Shown here piece after piece: positions 5,602 to 11,197 of a DNA stretch of 11,197 bases; the first letter of the stretch is position 1; each line of letters starts with the position of its first letter. The stretch comes from Puniceicoccales bacterium (GTDB lineage: Bacteria > Verrucomicrobiota > Verrucomicrobiia > Opitutales > LL51): NCBI GenBank assembly GCA_031278845.1, contig JAITJQ010000066.1, positions 1 to 11,197 of the forward strand, in the 5' to 3' direction. Position numbers and translations under genes: made by a program. Below the pieces are notes generated by a model. The model had not been told where the DNA came from, did not search any database, and saw only the letters and a program-made list of their open reading frames with translations.

Positions 5602-7635
5602 GTGGAAGCGTTTAAAAAATCGGTCGTTTTTTATTTTTTCGGTTATTTCGCTGCGGTATTTGGAGGCGCAAGTTCGGAGCATTCCGATGGGGTACGGATC
5701 GAAGTTGGCGGCGTACGGATTAGGGCCGATCATCTGACCTTTGAAGATCCACTCGCACATGTTTCTGGGAACGTCCACATTACCGGGGAAAATTTCTACG
5801 CCCAGTGCAGAGATTTGGCGTACGACATTCGTTCCAAGGACATTCATATCAATGGCATTGACATCGGCATTGACCGGATATATGCGTCGGCCAAGGAGGC
5901 TTCTCTTACGCGGGAGCAAATTATATTAAAAGATGCGGATATCGGGATGAATGCGGGAACGGGCAATGCGATTCCGCACATGAAGACGAAACGTGTGATT
6001 TACGATCGGGCAAAGGGAAAAGGTACTGCCCAATCGGCCTACTTAAAAATTGGAAACATTCCGCTATTCATACCGCCCATAACCGTTGGGGACTGGATTC
6101 GCTCGATCGATATGCGACTGGATACGGGACACACTTCAAAACTCGGGGGGTATTTCCAGAGCGAAATGACTTACAATGTTTACGAGGATCTCCATCTAGG
6201 TGGATTATTCAATATATATACAAAGCGCGGCGTACTCATGGGACCCGTCGTGAAAATCGACAGCGAAGGAGAATCGATAACGTCCCATGTAAAATTACGG
6301 ACGGGGTACATCGTCGATCGGGGAAAACGGGGCGAAGATATCGACAAAACACCGATTGAGAAAAAGCGTTGGATCATCGATGGGAAACAGATTCACCATT
6401 TTGGGAAAAATATCGACATCCTATCCGATTTCCTATGGGCAAGCGATGGAAAAATGGGAGAAGATTTCCATTTGGATTGGGCGGAGGATGCCGACGTGCG
6501 TGATTCCTTTGGGGAGTTGAATTACCGTGGGAAAAACGACCTGTGGACCATTTTCACGCGGATGAAAACGAACCATTACCAGGATTTTTCGCAGCAAATA
6601 CCTTCCCTACGCTTCGAACGATTTCCGCAAGAGATTAGTAATTCTGGATTTTACTATTTCGGCTACATCGATTTCACGCGGCAAAAATTTACACGGGAGC
6701 ATTTGACGATACCGGAGCAACGGGAAAAAATTGAGCAGAATCGGATCGACAGTTATTGGGGAATCAATCGGCCAACGGAACTGGCTAACGGCATTCATTT
6801 GACACCGTTGGTGGGGGGAAGATGGACGCGCTATTGCGGTGAATGCGATCGCTTTCTAGGGGAATTGGGATTGGATTGGGAGGCGAATTTTTATGCACAC
6901 TACCCCCAGCCAATCCCCTGGCTCAAAGCAAAGGAATGGAAGCACATTATACGTCCGATCGTGCAATATCGCTACCAGCCGAAGCTGGGAAAAGGGCGAT
7001 CCCCTAGGGCAATTGAAACGAAAAAAAAGAACAATTTCTTACCGATACTCGACCTATCCGAAATGCGTAATGGGGACGATTTGGAGGAGCAGAATATTTT
7101 GCGATTGGGACTGGAGAATGACTACTTTGCGAAGGGGGAAAACGGAAAAATTCGTAAAATTGCCACCTTCGATGTTTACCAAGATCTGCGTTTCAAACGG
7201 AGCACCAATGCCGAATATGGGCAGAAAAAAACGCTTTCTAATCTCTATCTATTGTCCGAGTTGAATCCGCGCCGTTGGCTCAATTTACGCCTCTACACCC
7301 ATTTAAACTGGGAACACTTTTCCCTAGAAGAGACGAATACCGAAATCAATTTTTCGAGTGGAGATCTATGGGAATTGGGTTTTCGGGCAAAGGTTTTAAA
7401 ACATCGCGTAGCCCAATTCGGCATCCATTTTTGTTTTCACTTCGATGCGATTTCGCAACTTGATTTCGAAACACAGATCGATGGGAGAAACGGTAAATTT
7501 TTAGCAATGGAGATCGCTTACGAAACACGTTGGAATGACGTCTGGGATGTGAGATTTTTCTGTAAAATCAAGAACCATTCCAGTCGGGAAAGCCGTCTTC
7601 AACCGGGTTTTTTAATTAATCTCTTGCAATGGTAA
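5602..7635 (+). CDS. lptD: LPS-assembly outer membrane protein LptD-like
   Basis: LptD is the outer-membrane barrel that receives lipopolysaccharide from the periplasmic LptA bridge and, with LptE, inserts it in the outer leaflet. The 677-residue product starts with a signal peptide (EAFKKSVVFYFFGYFAAVFG, residues 2-21). An LptA/OstA-like jellyroll follows at about 31-140, with the pattern ADHLTFEDPLAHVSGNV and DLAYD. The linker segment GNIPLFIPP at 151-159 matches the conserved IPxFYxPY-type motif of the family. The rest alternates polar and aromatic residues as beta strands and ends in tryptophan, as outer membrane barrels do. It is shorter than the E. coli protein (~780). GTG 5602 is chosen because no in-frame ATG precedes the signal peptide; the ribosome site is weak. 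The 3' end overlaps miaA by 7 bp. Confidence 0.8.
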   Translation: MEAFKKSVVFYFFGYFAAVFGGASSEHSDGVRIEVGGVRIRADHLTFEDPLAHVSGNVHITGENFYAQCRDLAYDIRSKDIHINGIDIGIDRIYASAKEASLTREQIILKDADIGMNAGTGNAIPHMKTKRVIYDRAKGKGTAQSAYLKIGNIPLFIPPITVGDWIRSIDMRLDTGHTSKLGGYFQSEMTYNVYEDLHLGGLFNIYTKRGVLMGPVVKIDSEGESITSHVKLRTGYIVDRGKRGEDIDKTPIEKKRWIIDGKQIHHFGKNIDILSDFLWASDGKMGEDFHLDWAEDADVRDSFGELNYRGKNDLWTIFTRMKTNHYQDFSQQIPSLRFERFPQEISNSGFYYFGYIDFTRQKFTREHLTIPEQREKIEQNRIDSYWGINRPTELANGIHLTPLVGGRWTRYCGECDRFLGELGLDWEANFYAHYPQPIPWLKAKEWKHIIRPIVQYRYQPKLGKGRSPRAIETKKKNNFLPILDLSEMRNGDDLEEQNILRLGLENDYFAKGENGKIRKIATFDVYQDLRFKRSTNAEYGQKKTLSNLYLLSELNPRRWLNLRLYTHLNWEHFSLEETNTEINFSSGDLWELGFRAKVLKHRVAQFGIHFCFHFDAISQLDFETQIDGRNGKFLAMEIAYETRWNDVWDVRFFCKIKNHSSRESRLQPGFLINLLQW

Positions 7636-8573
7636 CGGAACCTGAATTATACTTCCTGACCGGTTGTACGGCCGTTGGGAAGACAACCCTATCGCTGGAG
7701 CTGGCACGCTTTCTTAACGCCGAAATCTTGTCCTGCGATTCGGTACAAGTCTACCGCGGTACCGATATCGGTTCGGCAAAAATTAAACCCGAGGAAATGG
7801 CCGACATCCCACACCATGGCTTAGACCTATGCGCCCCAAATGAAACTTTCAACGTCGGCCGATACGTGGAATATGCCCAATTGATCATCGACCAAGTACA
7901 AAAAAAAAATAAGGCACTGCTCGTCGTCGGTGGAGCTGGGTTTTATCTAAAGTCTTTTTTTGCGAACGTAATTGATGACATCGTTGTCCCCGAAAACGTC
8001 CGCCAAGCGGTACGATCACTCCACGAAAATTTCGGCCTCGTCGCACTCCAACGGGAAATTGAACGCTACGGTCCCGTCGATCTGAATCCCTCCGATTGGC
8101 ATAACCCACACCGCCTGATCAATATCTTAGCCAAACAAAGGGTAACCGGTCGATCCCAGATCGAATTAAAACAAAAATTTTCCGAAAATAGCTGTCCCTT
8201 TAACAATTTTTCTCGGAAAGTCATTCTCCTGGAACGCTATCCGGAATCGTTGGAGATCAGAATTCGAATGCGTGTGGAGGAAATGTTCCGATCGGGATTG
8301 GTGGAAGAGGTGCGGCAACTCGGCGAAATGTGCCCCCCCTTAGCCCACGCAATCGGTTACCGGGAAGTGAAAAAATATATCGATAGTACCGAAAAAATAA
8401 CGGAAGCAGTACTCAAGGGGGCGATCGTCAGGGCGACGCATCGACTGGTCAAAAAACAGCGGACATGGTTCCGCCGGCAAATCCCCATCGATTACCGCAT
8501 CAACCTGGATGAATATACTTCCAAGGAAAGCTTTGACTTCATTGTCAATTTTTGTAGGAACAATAAAATATGA
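7629..8573 (+). CDS. miaA: tRNA dimethylallyltransferase
   Basis: MiaA transfers a dimethylallyl group to N6 of A37 in tRNAs reading UNN codons, the first step to ms2i6A, which stabilises codon pairing. The P-loop GCTAVGKTT is at residues 12-20. The substrate motif DSVQVYRGTDIGSAK is at 37-51. PHHGLD is at 61-66, GGAGFYL at 101-107, HNPHRLIN at 158-165, AIGYRE at 241-246 and KKQRTWFR at 275-282. The 314 residues match the family length. One oddity is that position 103 is Ala, whereas the E. coli family motif GGTxLY has a catalytic-site Thr there. P-loop residue 13 is Cys where Pro is usual. ATG 7629 overlaps the lptD end (ATGGTAA), and its own TGA overlaps the next ATG (ATGA), so translation is probably coupled across all three genes. 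Confidence 0.95.
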   Translation: MVTEPELYFLTGCTAVGKTTLSLELARFLNAEILSCDSVQVYRGTDIGSAKIKPEEMADIPHHGLDLCAPNETFNVGRYVEYAQLIIDQVQKKNKALLVVGGAGFYLKSFFANVIDDIVVPENVRQAVRSLHENFGLVALQREIERYGPVDLNPSDWHNPHRLINILAKQRVTGRSQIELKQKFSENSCPFNNFSRKVILLERYPESLEIRIRMRVEEMFRSGLVEEVRQLGEMCPPLAHAIGYREVKKYIDSTEKITEAVLKGAIVRATHRLVKKQRTWFRRQIPIDYRINLDEYTSKESFDFIVNFCRNNKI

Positions 8574-9103
8574 GCCTCAAAATCGCAGAATTTTTAGTCG
8601 GCCTCGTTTTAGTATGTTGCGGCAGTTCGCTCGTCTTTCGCACGAAGTCTTGTGAACGCCTGCTGCGGAAATTTCTCCGTTCGGAAATCGCATCTACAAT
8701 AACATTTTCCCTGGGCGGAATCTGGTTCCTAGGCCATATTCTAACACTCGGCGAATCGGACTTCGGCGAGTATAAATACCTGTTTTTTGTCTTCTTTTTA
8801 ACGATTATCCTGGTCGCATTGGTAAAAATTCGCGATTTTTTATCGGTACGGGGTGCAGCCATCCTAGCCCTCCTAACCGCTAATGAATTGCTTAAAGCGG
8901 CCTATATGGAACCCTATGTCTCACGACTCATTCTGGTCACCTTCGTCTATGTCATGATCGTTGCAGCGATGATCTTCGGCGGCTGGCCCTACAAAGGACG
9001 CGATTTCGTCGATTTCCTATTTACTCACCCAACACGCCCCAGCCTACTCGGTCTACTGACAACCTCCTACGGTATCCTTACCCTAACAACTCTATTTTGG
9101 TAA
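8570..9103 (+). CDS. conserved-looking polytopic membrane protein, function unknown
   Basis: A 177-residue, strongly hydrophobic protein with about six predicted spans, near residues 5-22, 42-60, 68-87, 95-110, 117-138 and 157-176. It has short loops and a basic segment after the first span (RTKSCERLLRKFLR). A loop GGWPYKGRDFVDFLFTHPT at 137-155 lies before the last span and is the least hydrophobic, most distinctive part. No catalytic or transport signature is recognised and I assign no function. The start ATG overlaps the miaA stop, and argS follows after 8 bases, so it is translated within the same unit. The clean frame and the tight packing between two housekeeping genes argue that it is a real, maintained gene. 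Confidence 0.75.
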   Translation: MSLKIAEFLVGLVLVCCGSSLVFRTKSCERLLRKFLRSEIASTITFSLGGIWFLGHILTLGESDFGEYKYLFFVFFLTIILVALVKIRDFLSVRGAAILALLTANELLKAAYMEPYVSRLILVTFVYVMIVAAMIFGGWPYKGRDFVDFLFTHPTRPSLLGLLTTSYGILTLTTLFW

Positions 9104-9111
9104 CTTAAACC

Positions 9112-10869
9112 ATGGAAACGGATTGGTTCGATGTCAAGTCAAAATTAGATGCCATTTTCTATGAATTATCCCAGGAAATCGATGGATTTACCGAAAACTT
9201 CAGAGCGGAAATACGTATCGCGGATCCCCGTTTCGGCGATTTCCAGGTGAATGGCATTCTCAGCTTTGCGAAAAAAAATAAAAAAAATCCCCGCGAACTT
9301 GGTGCAAAACTCTTCGCCAAAGCCCAGCAGTCCAAAAACCTAGCGAATTGCTCCCTCGAATTATCGGGTCCCGGATTTATCAATATCCGCCTGGAACCCG
9401 ACTTCCTCCAACGGTGGGTCTGTACTTTTTATAACCAATGCGATTTTAAACACTGGTTCGCCGGAAAAACGATCGTCATCGATTACTCCTCCCCCAATAC
9501 CGCTAAACAAATGCATGTGGGCCACCTGCGTTCCATGATTATCGGCGAATCCATCCAACGCCTCCTAAAATACTGCGGGGCGAACGTAATCCGGGATAAC
9601 CACCTCGGCGATTGGGGAACCCAGTTCGGTATCCTCATCATGGCCGTGAAACGAGCCCAAATTGATATCTTCACCCTAAATCCCGAAAAAGCTCTCGATA
9701 CATTCGAACAACTCTACCGCGACGGCGTCGCCCTGACGAAACAAAATGAATCATTTTCAGCCGAAGCCCGACGGGAACTTGTCGCCCTCCAAAAAGGCGA
9801 TCCCGAAAATCTATATATCTGGAAAACGATCAACGAAACCTCCTACCGCGCATTCGACGAAATCTATAAACAAATGGACGTAATCTTCGACTACGTTTTG
9901 GGAGAATCATTCTACCGCGATCAAGTCGACTCCGTTTGCCAAGACCTGGAAAACCTGAAAATCGCCGAGGAAAATCAAGGAGCCCTCGTCGTATTCCACC
10001 GAAATCATGACCGCTTCAAGGATCAACCCTTCCTCATTCGAAAATCCGATGGCGCATCTAATTACGGCACCACAGACCTCGCAACCGTCCTCTACCGCTG
10101 GGAAAATTTTCATGCCGATACCATGATCTACGTAACCGATGGACGCCAACAGGACCATTTCCAACAACTCTTCCTAACCGTCGAACGCTGGTTCTCCGCA
10201 AAGAATATCCCCCTACCCCAGCTGAAACACGTCTGGTTCGGTACCGTCCTCGGCGAAGATGGACATGCCATCAAAACCCGCTCCGGTGAATCGATCAGAC
10301 TAAAGCAGCTCATCGACGAAGGAATCTCCCGGGCTTTGGCTACCGTAAACGAAAAAAATCCAGACCTCCCTCCATTGGAACAAAACGAAATTGCCCACAT
10401 CGTCGGTACCAGTGCCATTAAATACGCAGATCTTTCGCAAAATCGTACGAATAATTACGTCTTTTCATGGGATAAAATGCTCTCCTTCGACGGCAATACG
10501 GCACCTTATCTCCTGTACGCAGTGGCACGTATCCATGCACTCCTCCGACGGCTAAAAATTTCACCCAATGAAAAACGTTCCCCAAAAGTAATGGCAGCCT
10601 TTTCAACCACAGAAGAATTGGCCCTCGCCCGTAAACTCGTCGATTTCCCAGCTACCATTGCGCAGGTCCTCGACGACCTCAGACCCCATTACCTCTGTAC
10701 TTATCTGTTCGAATTGGCTAGCGAATTCTCCACATTCTATAACGCAAACCGAATCATTGGAGAAGCAACAGATGTCTTCGAAAAACGCCTCCTCCTTTGC
10801 CAATTTACCCTCCATGTCCTGGCAACAGGACTGTATCTCCTCGGCATTCAAAAACTAGAACAAATGTAA
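9112..10869 (+). CDS. argS: arginyl-tRNA synthetase
   Basis: ArgS attaches arginine to tRNA-Arg in the cytoplasm (class I synthetase, ATP-dependent, needing tRNA for activation). The order of parts is the usual one: N-terminal Add1 domain at about 1-100 with GPGFINI at 86-92; SPNTAKQMHVGHLRS at 127-141 carrying the HIGH signature as HVGH (135-138); DNHLGDWGTQFG at 162-173; the GEDG...KTRSG segment at 381-392, which replaces KMSKS as in most bacterial ArgRS; and a C-terminal DALR anticodon-binding domain containing YAVARIHALLRRL. The 585 residues match the family. It is last in the lptD-miaA-membrane protein-argS unit, after an 8-base gap without a good Shine-Dalgarno site. No intrinsic terminator with a T-run follows. 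Confidence 0.97.
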   Translation: METDWFDVKSKLDAIFYELSQEIDGFTENFRAEIRIADPRFGDFQVNGILSFAKKNKKNPRELGAKLFAKAQQSKNLANCSLELSGPGFINIRLEPDFLQRWVCTFYNQCDFKHWFAGKTIVIDYSSPNTAKQMHVGHLRSMIIGESIQRLLKYCGANVIRDNHLGDWGTQFGILIMAVKRAQIDIFTLNPEKALDTFEQLYRDGVALTKQNESFSAEARRELVALQKGDPENLYIWKTINETSYRAFDEIYKQMDVIFDYVLGESFYRDQVDSVCQDLENLKIAEENQGALVVFHRNHDRFKDQPFLIRKSDGASNYGTTDLATVLYRWENFHADTMIYVTDGRQQDHFQQLFLTVERWFSAKNIPLPQLKHVWFGTVLGEDGHAIKTRSGESIRLKQLIDEGISRALATVNEKNPDLPPLEQNEIAHIVGTSAIKYADLSQNRTNNYVFSWDKMLSFDGNTAPYLLYAVARIHALLRRLKISPNEKRSPKVMAAFSTTEELALARKLVDFPATIAQVLDDLRPHYLCTYLFELASEFSTFYNANRIIGEATDVFEKRLLLCQFTLHVLATGLYLLGIQKLEQM

Positions 10870-10882
10870 GAGGAATTTATAG

Positions 10883-10903
10883 AAGGGGGAATGCTTCCCC
10901 CTT
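10883..10903. repeat. hairpin just downstream of argS
   Basis: Arms AAGGGGGAA 10883-10891 and TTCCCCCTT 10895-10903 pair perfectly (9 bp) around loop TGC, 13 bases after the argS stop. The following bases are GACCCCCCC and not T-rich, so this is not a classic intrinsic terminator. It could stabilise the 3' end of the argS message. It has the three-base loop shared by the other intergenic hairpins. Confidence 0.7.
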
Positions 10904-10915
10904 GACCCCCCCCGC

Positions 10916-11023
10916 CCAGGGTATCCATCCCCTGGACCTGTTTTTAGCGTATTGATCCAGTGGCATCGCCACTGGATCAATCCGCTAAGGCCAACGGCCC
11001 GCCCCGCGGCGACGCCGCGGGGC
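10916..11023 (-). repeat. second copy of the modular hairpin element, inverted
   Basis: Read on the minus strand, the modules follow the same order as at 88-201. The GC hairpin is 11001-11010 with 11014-11023 (10 bp). The long hairpin is 10944-10964 with 10968-10988 (13 inner pairs perfect, extended with one mismatch; loop ATC on the + strand). The box at 10916-10940 matches the box at 177-201 at 22 of 25 positions. Within this copy, CCAGGG 10916-10921 can also pair with CCCTGG 10930-10935. The conserved order with divergent arm sequences suggests a repeat family whose stems are kept by compensatory change. No gene is seen in 10870-11098. Confidence 0.75.
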
Positions 11024-11053
11024 CGCTAATTTAAAAAAAGAAAAATTAAGTGA

Positions 11054-11091
11054 CGCGCCACCCCTGCGCAATTTTGCACAGGGGGGGCGCG
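11054..11091. repeat. long hairpin near window end, possible terminator
   Basis: Arms 11054-11071 and 11074-11091 pair over 18 bp with two mismatches (A-G and C-A) around a two-base loop. The 3' side is followed by TTTCT on the + strand; the 5' side (minus strand reading) is followed by CACTTAATTTTTC. Either could act as a weak bidirectional terminator. Its loop is not three bases and its sequence differs from the other hairpins, so it may be unrelated to them. Confidence 0.5.
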
Positions 11092-11197
11092 TTTCTAAAA
11101 GAAAAAACAAGTCAAAGAGGCTATTCGTGACCTTTCGGCCCTGCCCGGCGCGGTGCGCGGCCGGCGCGGCCGCCGCAGGGGGTGCATGGTGCGATGC

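Overview
The window reads as a Gram-negative bacterial chromosome. It carries an LptD-type LPS-export barrel, GlmM for UDP-GlcNAc synthesis, MiaA and ArgS. Nothing fixes the taxon. The short LptD and the look of MiaA and LptD suggest the Planctomycetes-Verrucomicrobia-Chlamydiae group, perhaps Verrucomicrobiota, but that is an impression and not a measurement. Apart from the tRNA, every intact gene is on the + strand.

Layout. Bases 1-261 are an intergenic region full of hairpins. Bases 262-2135 hold glmM and a TPR-like protein, joined by a TAATG stop/start overlap. Bases 2164-2544 hold an rdgB gene cut off at about two thirds of its length. The cut coincides with two degenerate 69-bp direct repeats (2539-2676). 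Bases 2743-4084 hold a membrane-anchored metallo-beta-lactamase-fold hydrolase with codon use unlike its neighbours, followed by a broken small exported-protein gene. Bases 4148-4295 look like a translation-controlled attenuator, with a tyrosine-rich leader peptide, competing RNA pairings and an intrinsic terminator. It precedes a TyrP/Mtr-type aromatic amino acid permease (4342-5268) that appears to lack its last helices and ends 10 bases from the 3' end of a tRNA-Val(UAC) gene on the minus strand. Bases 5413-5522 are a 110-base palindrome that can fold into a clover shape. Bases 5602-10869 are a tightly packed unit: lptD-like, miaA, a membrane protein of unknown function, and argS, with 7-bp and 4-bp overlaps and one 8-bp gap. 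Bases 10870-11197 are another hairpin-rich intergenic region. Its central part is a second copy, in the opposite orientation, of the modular element upstream of glmM.

Working together. GlmM feeds peptidoglycan and lipid A precursors, and LptD inserts LPS in the outer membrane. MiaA and ArgS serve tRNA maturation and charging. The middle section (about 2.5-5.3 kb) looks like a remodelled or decaying region: two truncated genes, one frameshifted gene and one gene of foreign codon style.

The most interesting signals are the Tyr-codon attenuator upstream of the aromatic permease and the family of intergenic hairpins that all have three-base loops. No database search or folding program was available, so family assignments rest on recognised motifs and RNA structures on hand-checked complementarity.
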